Assembly: GCA_007136145.1 (NCBI GenBank)
Contig: SLHN01000038.1
Location: 1-13,572, forward strand
Source: Thioalkalivibrio sp.
GTDB lineage: Bacteria; Pseudomonadota; Gammaproteobacteria; Ectothiorhodospirales; Ectothiorhodospiraceae
DNA length: 13,572 nucleotides
Direction of reading: 5' to 3'
Under the pieces are notes generated by a model. It made no database searches. It saw nothing but the letters and a program-made list of their open reading frames with translations, and had not been told where the DNA came from. Within the stretch, counting starts at the first letter, position 1. Every line of letters starts with the position of its first letter. Positions 1 through 7,880 of this stretch are shown one piece after another. A program made the position numbers and the translations under genes.

Positions 1-1040
1 TGGACCGCGCGGCGTTGACCGAGTGGGCGCGCGAGATCGCGGAGCTTCGGCAACAGGGGATGGAGGTGGTACTGGTCTCCAGTGGTGCCGTCGCCGAAGG
101 CATGCATCGACTCGGCATGGAGGAACGCCCCCATGCCCTGAATCTGCTTCAGGCGGCGGCCGCGGTTGGCCAGATGGGACTCGTTCAGGCGTATGAGCGT
201 GAATTCGCGGGTCACGGGCTGCACGCCGCGCAGATCCTGCTGACCCACGATGATCTGGCTGATCGCCCCCGGTATCTGAATGCGCGCAGTACCATCCAGG
301 CCTTGCTCGCGCTTGGGACCATCCCGGTGGTGAACGAGAACGATACCGTTGCCAACGACGAGATCCGCCTGGGTGACAACGATACCCTGGCTGCCCTGGT
401 GGCGAACCTGGTGGTAGCCGATCTGCTCTTGATCCTGACCGATCAGGAAGGCCTGTTCGACCGAGATCCCCGTGTCCATGCCGACGCCCGCCTGATCAGT
501 GAAGGCAGGGCCTCGGACCCTGCGTTACATGGTTTCGTGTCCACCCGTTTTGGCCGTTTTGGCCGTGGTGGCATGGCCACCAAGCTGTTGGCGGCGGAGA
601 GGGCGGCACGATCAGGGACTCATTCGGTCATCGCTTACGGGAGGCAGCATGGAATCATTGCGCATGTGCTCCGGGGTGAGGATCGGGGCACCTGGCTGAA
701 ACCGGACCGGGAGCCGATGGCGGCGCGCAAGCGGTGGCTCGCCGATCAGTTGCATTCGCGTGGGGAGCTGGAACTCGATGCCGGTGCCGCGAAGGTGGTG
801 CGCGAGTCCGGGCGCAGTCTGCTGGCGGTCGGTGTGGTCGATGTGCGTGGTGGTTTCCGGCGCGGTGAGGTGGTGACCTGCATCGATCCGGAGGGCAGGG
901 CGATTGCTCGCGGCCTTTGCAACTACGCAAGCGACGAGGTCCGACGCATTCGCGGCCTCAAGGCCGGGGCGATCGAATCGGTGTTGGGCTACGTGGCCGA
1001 GCCCGAACTCATTCACCGGGACAATCTCGTCCTGCTCTGA
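1..1040 (+). CDS. proB: Glutamate 5-kinase, 3' part (5' end outside window)
   Basis: Catalyses ATP-dependent phosphorylation of L-glutamate to glutamyl 5-phosphate, the first step of proline synthesis in the cytoplasm. The reading frame is open to the left edge (first full codon at base 3), so about 25 N-terminal residues of a usual ~370-residue enzyme are missing; the TTG at 15 is internal, not the start. The amino-acid kinase domain shows VVLVSSGAVAEG, then PVVNENDTVANDE with GDNDTLAALVA (glutamate and nucleotide pocket), and GRGGMATKLLAA. The last ~85 residues, beginning near LDAGAAKVV, form the PUA domain typical of bacterial ProB, ending at a TGA (1038-1040). In related bacteria proB follows the rpmA-obg genes, which would lie to the left. 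It converges on rpsT. Identification is by motif and is very secure. Confidence 0.96.
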   Translation, partial: DRAALTEWAREIAELRQQGMEVVLVSSGAVAEGMHRLGMEERPHALNLLQAAAAVGQMGLVQAYEREFAGHGLHAAQILLTHDDLADRPRYLNARSTIQALLALGTIPVVNENDTVANDEIRLGDNDTLAALVANLVVADLLLILTDQEGLFDRDPRVHADARLISEGRASDPALHGFVSTRFGRFGRGGMATKLLAAERAARSGTHSVIAYGRQHGIIAHVLRGEDRGTWLKPDREPMAARKRWLADQLHSRGELELDAGAAKVVRESGRSLLAVGVVDVRGGFRRGEVVTCIDPEGRAIARGLCNYASDEVRRIRGLKAGAIESVLGYVAEPELIHRDNLVLL

Positions 1041-1103
1041 AGGAGTACCGAGTGCGGAACCAGCACAGGTCTCCGCAGCGGCGGCAAACCATACCCGCGC
1101 ACG

Positions 1104-1132
1104 AAAAAGCCCGCCGGGGGCAACCGGCGGGC
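1104..1132 (-). terminator. Rho-independent terminator of rpsT
   Basis: A perfect 9-bp stem (1109-1117 with 1124-1132, GCCCGCCGG/CCGGCGGGC) has a 6-base loop. It is followed on the minus strand by a run of five T (plus-strand A at 1104-1108). It lies 45 bases past the rpsT stop codon. On the plus strand the downstream side is only TCTCT, so it may also weakly stop proB transcripts. Confidence 0.85.
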
Positions 1133-1176
1133 TCTCTGTACCGCGATCAGGCGGGTTGGCCGCGATGCGGCAGGCG

Positions 1177-1446
1177 TCAGGCCTGGCCCATCTCTCGGAT
1201 TCGTGCGTTCAGCCGGCTCTTGTGTCGCGCCGCCTTGTTGCGGTGAATCAGGCCCTTGCTCACGGTCGAGTCGATCACTGGAACGGCGCTGCGGTATGCG
1301 ACACTGGCGCCTTCCTGGTCGCCGGCACGGATGGCCTTGAGTACGCCCTTCACCGAAGTGCGGAAACGGGAGCGCAGCGCCATGTTGTGGGCGCGGTTCT
1401 TAACGGCCTGTCGGGCGCGCTTACGTGCAGATGCGATGTTCGCCAA
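1177..1446 (-). CDS. rpsT: 30S ribosomal protein S20
   Basis: Small basic protein that binds 16S rRNA early in assembly of the 30S subunit. The product is 89 residues (E. coli S20 is 87), beginning (M)ANIASARKRARQAVKNRAHN, the S20 signature, and ending RNKAARHKSRLNARIREMGQA; Lys/Arg-rich throughout. The frame stays open far upstream, but homology begins exactly at the TTG codon 1446-1444, preceded by GAGGAA (1453-1458) six bases away, so TTG is chosen. E. coli rpsT also starts with UUG, and its S20 represses its own translation, so the rare start is probably a conserved control feature. It is transcribed alone between its own promoter and terminator. Identification is very secure. Confidence 0.95.
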   Translation of the reverse strand: MANIASARKRARQAVKNRAHNMALRSRFRTSVKGVLKAIRAGDQEGASVAYRSAVPVIDSTVSKGLIHRNKAARHKSRLNARIREMGQA

Positions 1447-1492
1447 GGCGAGTTCCTCTTGAATACCGTGTGGAGCGTCGGAAAGGGTGGGA

Positions 1493-1521
1493 AAAATACA
1501 TGGATCGGGCTGATCAGTCAA
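1493..1521 (-). promoter_or_regulatory. Sigma70-type promoter of rpsT
   Basis: On the minus strand, TTGACT (1521-1516) and TATTTT (1498-1493) are separated by exactly 17 bases. The -35 matches five of six consensus bases and the -10 four of six. Transcription would start near 1486, giving a 5' leader of about 40 bases before the TTG start of rpsT. Confidence 0.75.
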
Positions 1522-1631
1522 GCCGGGCCGCGGGAGCGGCTGACAGCACCCGGGGACGCTCGCGATGGGGTCTGGATCGCCAGGGATGGGGATTGAAATC
1601 GACAGGTGTTGCGTCCCTTGAGAGAAATCAA

Positions 1632-1658
1632 CTGACAGGGCTCGGATCAGTGTATTCC
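1632..1658 (+). promoter_or_regulatory. Possible promoter of the first DsrE-like gene
   Basis: CTGACA (1632-1637) resembles a -35 box (five of six), with TATTCC (1653-1658) as a weak -10 (three of six). The spacer is only 15 bases. It is the best candidate seen between the divergent rpsT promoter and the gene at 1717. A start near 1665 would leave a leader of about 50 bases. Tentative. Confidence 0.3.
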
Positions 1659-1716
1659 GGCCGCGCACTCATTTTGCGCCGATTCGCCCGACGAACTTGA
1701 ACAACAGGAGAAGATC

Positions 1717-2241
1717 ATGATTACTTTCGTACGCCGGAGTCGTCCGGTTCGTTCTGTGGGCGCGATTGGCCTGGCCGTGCTGTTGTTGGTAGCCGGCTTC
1801 GCCGTTGCGGCGCCGAATACGGCTGGCGCAGCGGAGGCGCGCGTCGTCTACCACGCCGACTATGCCGACCCTCGGCGCTTTTCGTCGATGCTCACCAGCA
1901 TCAACAACATGGTGATGCATTACGACAACAATTTCATAGATTACGACATACGTATCGTTTTCGTGGCGCACGGTATCCGTTTCGTGACTGACGATGCGTT
2001 GGCTGGGACGCCGTTTGCCGAGGACGAACATCTGCGTGAGGAACGGAGTTCGATCCGGGGGCGCTTGTTGAGCCTGCACAGCCTCCATAACGTCCGGCTG
2101 GAGCTCTGCCAGATCACCCAGGATGCGGTTGGTCTCGGGGCCGGAGAGTTCTATGATGCAGTCGACTTCATCCCTTCCGGCGTAGTGCGCATCGCGGAAT
2201 TGCAGAACGAGGAAGGTTTCGCCTATATCAAGATCGAATAA
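1717..2241 (+). CDS. Secreted DsrE-family protein, copy 1
   Basis: 174-residue protein of the DsrE/DsrF-like fold (the COG1416-type branch). A basic N-terminus (residues 1-14) is followed by a hydrophobic stretch (about 16-32) and Ala-rich cleavage sites near residues 31 or 38, so Sec export to the periplasm is expected. The mature part begins ARVVYHADYADPRRF, has a second strand DIRIVFVAHG (77-86), then LELCQITQD with the single conserved Cys131, and ends SGVVRIAELQNEEGFAYIKIE, matching family ends of the type GVxxIAxLQxxEGYAYxK. The start ATG has AGGAG (1706-1710) six bases upstream. Cytoplasmic DsrE/TusD relatives carry sulfur as a persulfide on a cysteine; whether exported members do so is not established. 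It sits alone between rpsT and murJ, where most relatives have no gene. The stretch around residues 60-80 is richer in Asn/Tyr and A/T than its neighbours. Family assignment is good; function is unknown. Confidence 0.8.
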   Translation: MITFVRRSRPVRSVGAIGLAVLLLVAGFAVAAPNTAGAAEARVVYHADYADPRRFSSMLTSINNMVMHYDNNFIDYDIRIVFVAHGIRFVTDDALAGTPFAEDEHLREERSSIRGRLLSLHSLHNVRLELCQITQDAVGLGAGEFYDAVDFIPSGVVRIAELQNEEGFAYIKIE

Positions 2242-2275
2242 AGCGATTTGATGGCGGAAATTTCCAGATTTCCTG

Positions 2276-2325
2276 TTCCTGGTGATGCCAGGAAATGGCT
2301 GCCGTCGCCGCTGACGGCAGCCATT
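2276..2325 (+). terminator. Tandem hairpins after the first DsrE-like gene
   Basis: Two stem-loops lie back to back 34 bases past the stop codon. The first is TTCCTGG/CCAGGAA (2276-2282 with 2288-2294, loop TGATG). The second is a perfect 12-13 bp stem, ATGGCTGCCGTC/GACGGCAGCCAT (2295-2306 with 2313-2324, loop GCCGCT). An alternative pairing ATTTCCTG/CAGGAAAT (2268-2275 with 2289-2296) competes with both. No T-run follows, so termination is likely but not textbook. The structures could instead lie in the murJ leader. Confidence 0.5.
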
Positions 2326-2430
2326 CGGATGCCGGCCGCTGGTTCGGCGCCACCATGAGGGCCCCCTGCCTTATTTCGTGATTGCTCCGGCTACCCTACA
2401 CTTGCGCCTTTTCGGGCACTGGGGCCGGCC

Positions 2431-3990
2431 TTGAGTCGCATATTCCGTTCCACCGCCATCGTCAGCGGGATGACCCTGATCTCCCGGGTTCTGGGTTACC
2501 TGCGCGATATGGTGCTAGCGGTGACTTTCGGCGCCGGGGCCACGACCGACGCTTTCTTCGTCGCCTTCCGAATACCCAATTTTTTCCGGCGCCTGTTCGC
2601 CGAGGGGGCCTTCTCGCAGGCCTTTGTGCCGGTGTTCGCGGAATACCGCGAGAAGCACGGCCGCGTTGCGCTGCGCGACCTTCTGGACCACACCGCGGGA
2701 GCGCTGCTCGTCGCGTTGACGCTGGTAACGCTGATCGGGGTGCTTGCCGCGCCGTGGCTCATCTGGATCTTCGCCCCGGGACTTGCGCAGGCCGACGGTC
2801 GGCAGGATCTGGCGGCGCAGATGTTGCGCATCACCTTCCCGTATCTTCTGTTCATTTCCCTGACCGCGATGGCCGCGGGCATCCTGAACAGTATTGGCCG
2901 TTTCGCGATACCTGCGTTCACCCCCGTTTTTCTCAATCTGGCGCTGATTGGTGCGGCGCTGTGGGGCGCCCCGTTGTTTCCGGAGCCCATCGTGGCGCTG
3001 GCATGGGGTGTTTTCCTGGCCGGTGTTTTGCAACTGGCGTTTCAGATCCCGTTTCTGATGCGTGCCGGGCTATTGCCCAGGCCGCGTTTCCGGCAGGCAC
3101 ATGCGGGAGTCCGGAAGATCGCGCGGCTTATGTTGCCGGCCATCCTCGGGACCTCGGTAGTGCAGATCAACCTGCTGGTCGATACCGTGATCGCGTCGTT
3201 TCTGGTCGCGGGCTCGATCTCCTGGCTGTACTTCGGGGATCGCTTTGTCGAGCTGCCGTTGGCCCTGTTCGGGATCGCCATCGCCACGGTGATTCTGCCG
3301 CGTCTTTCGGGTGAGCACTCACGCGCCGACCAGGCAGCCTTTGGGCGCACCCTGGACTGGGCCTTGCGCCTGTCGCTGCTGGTCGCTTTGCCCGCGGCCG
3401 CGGGTCTGATCGTGCTGGCGGTACCCATCCTGGCCACGTTGATCCAGTACAGCGCGTTTACCGAGCACGACACGCGAATGGCGGCCATGGCCCTTGCCGC
3501 TTACGCTCTTGGCCTCCCCGGATTCATTCTGATCAAGATCCTCGCGCCGGGCTTCTTCGCGCGCCAGGATACGAAAACGCCGGTGAAAATCGCGGTGATA
3601 GCGATGCTGGCGAACATGGTGTTGAATGCCCTGTTCGTGTTGCCCTGGTATCTGTCCGGTCTGCCGGGCGCCCATGCTGGGCTCGCGCTCGCAACCTCGG
3701 CCTCGGCCTACCTGAACGCGGGGTTGCTGTATCGCGGTCTGGTTCGCGAGGGGATCTACCGGCCGGGTCCCCGGTTGCCGCGTTTCCAGGTGGGGCTGTG
3801 GTCCGCGCTGGCGGTGATGGTGGCACTGCTGATCGTGCTTGCGCCCGGGTGGGGCGAGTGGTCCGGATGGGCCGCTACTCAGCGCGGAATGGCATTGTTC
3901 GCATTGATTGCCGCCGGGAGCGGCGCGTACCTCGCTATCCTCTGGCTTGCTGGACTCCGTCCGCGCCAGTTCTTGCTGAAAGGAGCCTGA
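2431..3990 (+). CDS. murJ: Lipid II flippase MurJ (MviN)
   Basis: Integral inner-membrane protein of the MOP superfamily that flips the peptidoglycan precursor lipid II to the periplasmic face. 519 residues, almost continuous hydrophobic helices, consistent with the family's 14 membrane segments. The N-terminal hallmark runs from SRVLGYLRD through TTDAFF to FFRRLFAEGAFSQAFVPVF. Charged residues lining the central cavity are present: Arg19, Arg25, Asp40, Arg53, Arg54, Glu58, and Arg271 within YFGDRFVELP, each one position later than in E. coli. The start is a TTG (2431) that aligns with the family N-terminus; only a weak GGGG precedes it and no upstream in-frame start fits. It lies 80 bases before ribF and may be co-transcribed with it. 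Very secure. Confidence 0.96.
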   Translation: MSRIFRSTAIVSGMTLISRVLGYLRDMVLAVTFGAGATTDAFFVAFRIPNFFRRLFAEGAFSQAFVPVFAEYREKHGRVALRDLLDHTAGALLVALTLVTLIGVLAAPWLIWIFAPGLAQADGRQDLAAQMLRITFPYLLFISLTAMAAGILNSIGRFAIPAFTPVFLNLALIGAALWGAPLFPEPIVALAWGVFLAGVLQLAFQIPFLMRAGLLPRPRFRQAHAGVRKIARLMLPAILGTSVVQINLLVDTVIASFLVAGSISWLYFGDRFVELPLALFGIAIATVILPRLSGEHSRADQAAFGRTLDWALRLSLLVALPAAAGLIVLAVPILATLIQYSAFTEHDTRMAAMALAAYALGLPGFILIKILAPGFFARQDTKTPVKIAVIAMLANMVLNALFVLPWYLSGLPGAHAGLALATSASAYLNAGLLYRGLVREGIYRPGPRLPRFQVGLWSALAVMVALLIVLAPGWGEWSGWAATQRGMALFALIAAGSGAYLAILWLAGLRPRQFLLKGA

Positions 3991-4039
3991 ATATCCTTCG
4001 TCGCGCCCGGGTCCGGGTGTGGTCCACGCGAGCGCGCGT

Positions 4040-4045
4040 TATACT
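4040..4045 (+). promoter_or_regulatory. Possible -10 box upstream of ribF
   Basis: TATACT matches five of six -10 consensus bases and lies 25-30 bases before the ribF start, inside the 80-base gap after murJ. No convincing -35 box is found 16-18 bases upstream, so an internal operon promoter is only a possibility. Confidence 0.3.
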
Positions 4046-4070
4046 TCCGCTTTTGCGCGGATGAGTGGCA

Positions 4071-5018
4071 ATGCGGCTGTTGCGCGGCTTGGGCCCTCGC
4101 CGACCTGTGTATTCGGGGGCGGTGGTCACAATCGGGAATTTCGACGGCTTCCACCGGGGCCACCAGGAAGTCGTGTCGCGTCTGCTTGCAGCGGGGCAGA
4201 GCCTGCGCGCGCCCACCGTATTGATTACCTTCGAACCGTTGCCGCTGGAATTCTTCGCGCCCGAGCGCGCGCCGGGGCGCTTGCAACGCCTGCGCGATCG
4301 CGTTGAGTTCCTGCGCGGTACCGGTGTGGATGCGGTCTGGCTGATGCGTTTCGGGGCAACGCTCGCGAATGAACCGGCGGAGGCCTTCGTGGAGCGCGTA
4401 CTGCGGCGGACCCTGGGCGCGCGGCATGTGCTGGTCGGCGATGACTTCCGCTTCGGCAAGGGGCGGGGCGGTGACTATGGCCTGCTGGAGCAGATGGGGC
4501 GCAATCTCGGCTTCACCGTCGAGGCGACACCAACTCTGGCGGATTCCGAAGGCCGCATCAGCAGCACGCGGGTGCGGGCGGCGGCGCAAGCGGGAGATTT
4601 CGATCGCGTGTCCTGGTTGCTGGGTCGCCGCTACGGGATCTGCGGTCGCGTATCGCACGGTGACAAGCGCGGACGCCTGATCGGCTTCCCCACCGCCAAC
4701 CTGCGTCTCGGTGTGCAGCCGATGGCGTTGCGCGGGGTCTTCGCCGGTTGGCTGTTCACGCGGGCTGGAGCCATCCATCCCGCGGTCGCCAACATCGGCT
4801 GGCGGCCGACGGTGGCGGGGACCGAGCAGCGGCTGGAAGCCCATGTGCTGGACGCCAGTCCGGACCTGTACGGCGAACTGGTCCGGTTCGAACCACTGGC
4901 GCTTATTCGCGGTGAACAGCGATTCGAGTCGCTGGATGCACTGAAGGCGCAGATCGCCCTTGACGCGGATGCGGCACGCGCCGCGCTCGCCAACCCATCC
5001 TTGCAGCAGCCGGCCTGA
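4071..5018 (+). CDS. ribF: Bifunctional riboflavin kinase / FAD synthetase
   Basis: Converts riboflavin to FMN and then to FAD in the cytoplasm. 315 residues, in family range. The N-terminal adenylyltransferase domain shows TIGNFDGFHRGH with the nucleotide-binding HxGH (His28-His31) and ISSTRVR (about 163-169). The C-terminal flavokinase domain shows GRLIGFPTANL (GxPTAN at 205-210), NIGWRPTV (241-248) and LEAHVLD with the expected Glu256. The start ATG at 4071 gives MRLLRGL, matching the E. coli MKLIRGI start; a GTG two codons earlier (4065) is an alternative. It heads the conserved ribF-ileS-lspA-fkpB-ispH cluster, with 21 bases to ileS. Very secure; only the exact start is uncertain. Confidence 0.96.
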   Translation: MRLLRGLGPRRPVYSGAVVTIGNFDGFHRGHQEVVSRLLAAGQSLRAPTVLITFEPLPLEFFAPERAPGRLQRLRDRVEFLRGTGVDAVWLMRFGATLANEPAEAFVERVLRRTLGARHVLVGDDFRFGKGRGGDYGLLEQMGRNLGFTVEATPTLADSEGRISSTRVRAAAQAGDFDRVSWLLGRRYGICGRVSHGDKRGRLIGFPTANLRLGVQPMALRGVFAGWLFTRAGAIHPAVANIGWRPTVAGTEQRLEAHVLDASPDLYGELVRFEPLALIRGEQRFESLDALKAQIALDADAARAALANPSLQQPA

Positions 5019-5039
5019 CCGGCCCACCGGAACCAACCC

Positions 5040-7880
5040 ATGGCACGAAAACCGGCTCCGCCGAATCCCTACAAGGACACACTCAACCTTCCCGAGACGG
5101 CGTTCCCGATGCGAGCGGGTCTCGCCCAGCGCGAACCGCAGTGGCTTGCCGAATGGACCGCGGCCCGGCGCTATGACCGGCTGCGCGAGCATTGCGCCGG
5201 GCGGCCGCGTTTCGTGCTGGCCGATGGTCCGCCGTATGCCAACGGCTCGATCCACGTTGGCCATGCGGTCAACAAGATTCTCAAGGACTTCATCGTCAAG
5301 AGCCGGACGTTATCCGGTTTCGATGCCCCGTTCGTTCCCGGTTGGGACTGCCACGGACTGCCGATCGAGCTGAAGGTCGAACAGAATCTCGGCAAGGCCG
5401 GCAAGGATGTCGACCCGGCCACTTTCCGCACCGCCTGCCGCGCCTACGCGGCCGAGCAGGTTGCCGGCCAGAGTGCCGACTTCCAGCGTTTGGGTGTGCT
5501 CGCCGACTGGGATCATCCCTACCTGACCATGGATTACCGTATCGAGGCTGATACCATCCGCGCGCTTGGGCGGATCATGGCGCGGGAACATGTGCAGATC
5601 GGCGAAAAGCCCGTGCACTGGTGCGTCGATTGCGGGTCGGCCCTGGCCGAAGCCGAGGTCGAGTACGAGGACAAGATCTCGCTGGCCATCGACGTTCGCT
5701 TCCGAGTGTCCGACGAAATCGATTTGCTGCGACGCATGGATCTGGAGGGTGATTCCAATGGTCCGGTCAGTGTGGTGATCTGGACCACGACTGCCTGGAC
5801 ACTGCCGGCGAACCAGGCGGTCGCGTTGAATCCCGGTCTGGTCTACGTGCTGGCGCAATTCGAGCGCGAGCGCCTGCTGTTGGCCGAGGAACTGTTGCCG
5901 GACTGCCAGGACCGCTACCAGCTCGGCGAGTGCAGGATCGTCGGGCGTGCGGATGGCGCGAGTCTTGAAGGACTGTCATTGCGGCACCCATTCCTCGAGC
6001 GGGAGGTGCCCGTGATTCTGGGCGATCACGTGACTACCGAGGCGGGGACCGGCTGCGTCCATACCGCGCCCGGGCATGGCCAGGACGACTACGCGGTCGG
6101 TCAGCGCTACAACCTTCCGGTGGAGAATCCGGTGGGGCCCGATGGCTGTTTTCTGCCGGACACGCCGTTTTTCGCAGGCGAGAACGTGCATCAGGCGAAC
6201 GCGCATGTGGTCGACGTATTGCGTGACCGGGGTAGTCTGGTCGTGGTCGAGAAGTTTCATCACAGCTATCCGCACTGCTGGAGACACAAGACGCCGACCA
6301 TCTTCCGGGCCACCCCGCAATGGTTCATCAGCATGGATCGGGCCGAACTGCGCCATGACGCCCTGCGTGCTATCGGGGCCACTCGTTGGCTTCCGGACTG
6401 GGGTGAGGCGCGCATCCGCGGCATGGTGGAAAAACGCCCCGACTGGTGTATTTCGCGCCAGCGCAACTGGGGCGTGCCAATTCCATTGTTCGTGCATCGG
6501 GAAACCGGTCGTCTGCATCCGAACACGCCCGAATTGCTGGAGCAGGTCGCACAGCGGGTGGAACAGTCGGGGGTCGAGGCGTGGTTCTCGATGGCAGCCG
6601 AGGATCTCCTCGGAGCGGCTGCCAGTGACTACCTGAAGCTGAAGGATACGTTGGACGTCTGGTTCGATTCCGGGGTGACGCATTTCACTGTCAGTGGCCG
6701 CCGTGCGGAGCTGGGTTCGCCGGCCGACCTTTACCTTGAGGGTTCCGATCAGCATCGTGGGTGGTTTCAGTCGAGCCTGTTGACCGGTGTCGCGATGAAC
6801 GGCGCGGCGCCGTATCGAGCCGTTCTCACGCATGGCTTCGCGGTCGACGAGAAGGGCGAGAAGATGTCGAAGTCGCGTGGCAATGTCGTCGCGCCTCAGG
6901 AGGTGGTTTCGACGCTGGGAGCGGATATCCTTCGCCTTTGGGTTGCCGCCACCGATTTCTCCGGCGAAATGGCGATCTCCGACGGTATCCTTGAACGCAC
7001 GGCGGACGCCTACCGGAGGATCCGTAACACCACCCGCTTTCTGCTCGCCAACCTGAATGGTTTCGAGCCTGCGCGTGACGCTCTGGCGATGGATTCGCTG
7101 CTGCCGCTGGACCGTTGGATCATCGATCGGGCACTGGGTGTGCAGAAACAGGTGATCGGCGCCTATGACGGTTACCAGTTCCACCAGATCTACCAGCGTG
7201 TGCACAATTTCTGCTCGGTGGAGTTGGGCAGCTTCTATCTCGATGTGATCAAGGACCGGCAGTACACCACGCCCGCGGAAAGCCAGGCCCGCCGTTCGGC
7301 CCAGACCGCGATGTACCACGTGGCCGAAGCACTGACCCGATGGATTGCGCCAATCCTGACCTTCACCGCCGAGGAAATCTGGGCATTACTGCCCGGTGAT
7401 CGCGCCGAGAGCGTGCTGTTCAGCGAGTGGTACGGTGGCTTGCAGCCCCTGGCCGCGGACGCGGTGTTCTCGGCCGCGGACTGGGACCGCATCCTCGAGG
7501 TTCGCATGCACGTCGCGCGCGCGGTCGAAGTTGCCCGCAACGAGCAGGGTCTCGGCGGCTCGCTGAATGCCGAGATCGACCTTTTCGCCGACGGACCGAC
7601 CGCCGACTTGCTGCGACGTCTGGGCGACGAACTGCGTTTCGTGCTGATTACCTCCGAGGCCCGCGTGCTGGCGGCGGGTGACTGCCCTGCTTCGCTGGAG
7701 CCGGTGCGTCTCGACGACGATTCCACCGTCTCGATCCTGGTGCGCAAGAGCGAGCATGCCAAGTGCGTTCGCTGCTGGCACCGCCGACCTGACGTCGGTG
7801 CCCATGAAGATCATCCGGAGTTGTGCGGGCGCTGCGTGGATAACGTTTCCGGGACCGGCGAAACCCGGTTGTACGCCTGA
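5040..7880 (+). CDS. ileS: Isoleucyl-tRNA synthetase
   Basis: Class I synthetase charging tRNA-Ile, with an editing domain that hydrolyses mischarged Val-tRNA-Ile. 946 residues, the usual bacterial length. The ATP-site motif HVGH is at 72-75 after PPYANGS, and KMSKS is at 608-612. The CP1 editing domain is intact, with WTTTAWTLPAN (from 248) and GCVHTAPGHGQDDY (338-351) carrying the editing Asp. The C-terminal zinc finger has CVRC (909-912) and CGRC (929-932), as in the E. coli type. The ATG at 5040 is 21 bases past ribF with only a weak GGAA upstream, suggesting translation depends partly on the preceding gene. Its stop codon overlaps the lspA start. Very secure. Confidence 0.98.
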   Translation: MARKPAPPNPYKDTLNLPETAFPMRAGLAQREPQWLAEWTAARRYDRLREHCAGRPRFVLADGPPYANGSIHVGHAVNKILKDFIVKSRTLSGFDAPFVPGWDCHGLPIELKVEQNLGKAGKDVDPATFRTACRAYAAEQVAGQSADFQRLGVLADWDHPYLTMDYRIEADTIRALGRIMAREHVQIGEKPVHWCVDCGSALAEAEVEYEDKISLAIDVRFRVSDEIDLLRRMDLEGDSNGPVSVVIWTTTAWTLPANQAVALNPGLVYVLAQFERERLLLAEELLPDCQDRYQLGECRIVGRADGASLEGLSLRHPFLEREVPVILGDHVTTEAGTGCVHTAPGHGQDDYAVGQRYNLPVENPVGPDGCFLPDTPFFAGENVHQANAHVVDVLRDRGSLVVVEKFHHSYPHCWRHKTPTIFRATPQWFISMDRAELRHDALRAIGATRWLPDWGEARIRGMVEKRPDWCISRQRNWGVPIPLFVHRETGRLHPNTPELLEQVAQRVEQSGVEAWFSMAAEDLLGAAASDYLKLKDTLDVWFDSGVTHFTVSGRRAELGSPADLYLEGSDQHRGWFQSSLLTGVAMNGAAPYRAVLTHGFAVDEKGEKMSKSRGNVVAPQEVVSTLGADILRLWVAATDFSGEMAISDGILERTADAYRRIRNTTRFLLANLNGFEPARDALAMDSLLPLDRWIIDRALGVQKQVIGAYDGYQFHQIYQRVHNFCSVELGSFYLDVIKDRQYTTPAESQARRSAQTAMYHVAEALTRWIAPILTFTAEEIWALLPGDRAESVLFSEWYGGLQPLAADAVFSAADWDRILEVRMHVARAVEVARNEQGLGGSLNAEIDLFADGPTADLLRRLGDELRFVLITSEARVLAAGDCPASLEPVRLDDDSTVSILVRKSEHAKCVRCWHRRPDVGAHEDHPELCGRCVDNVSGTGETRLYA

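Noticed and set aside
904..1596. 230-codon plus-strand open frame through the proB end and rpsT
   Set aside because: It overlaps the PUA domain of proB and lies opposite the whole rpsT gene; no motif is visible.
1447..1668. N-terminal extension of S20 to an upstream ATG
   Set aside because: The added residues have no S20 homology and would cross the promoter; the TTG at 1446 fits both the family start and the ribosome binding site.
1717..1850. Twin-arginine signal in the first DsrE-like protein
   Set aside because: The N-terminus has an RR pair (VRRSRPVRS) but lacks the following consensus residues, so a Sec signal peptide is the simpler reading.
3879..5264. 461-codon open frame on the minus strand across ribF
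   Set aside because: It is entirely antisense to ribF and the ends of murJ and ileS, is Arg/His/Pro-rich and shows no family motif; such long frames are expected opposite GC-rich genes.
5976..7319. 447-codon open frame on the minus strand inside ileS
   Set aside because: Fully antisense to the intact ileS gene, with no ribosome binding site or recognisable domain.
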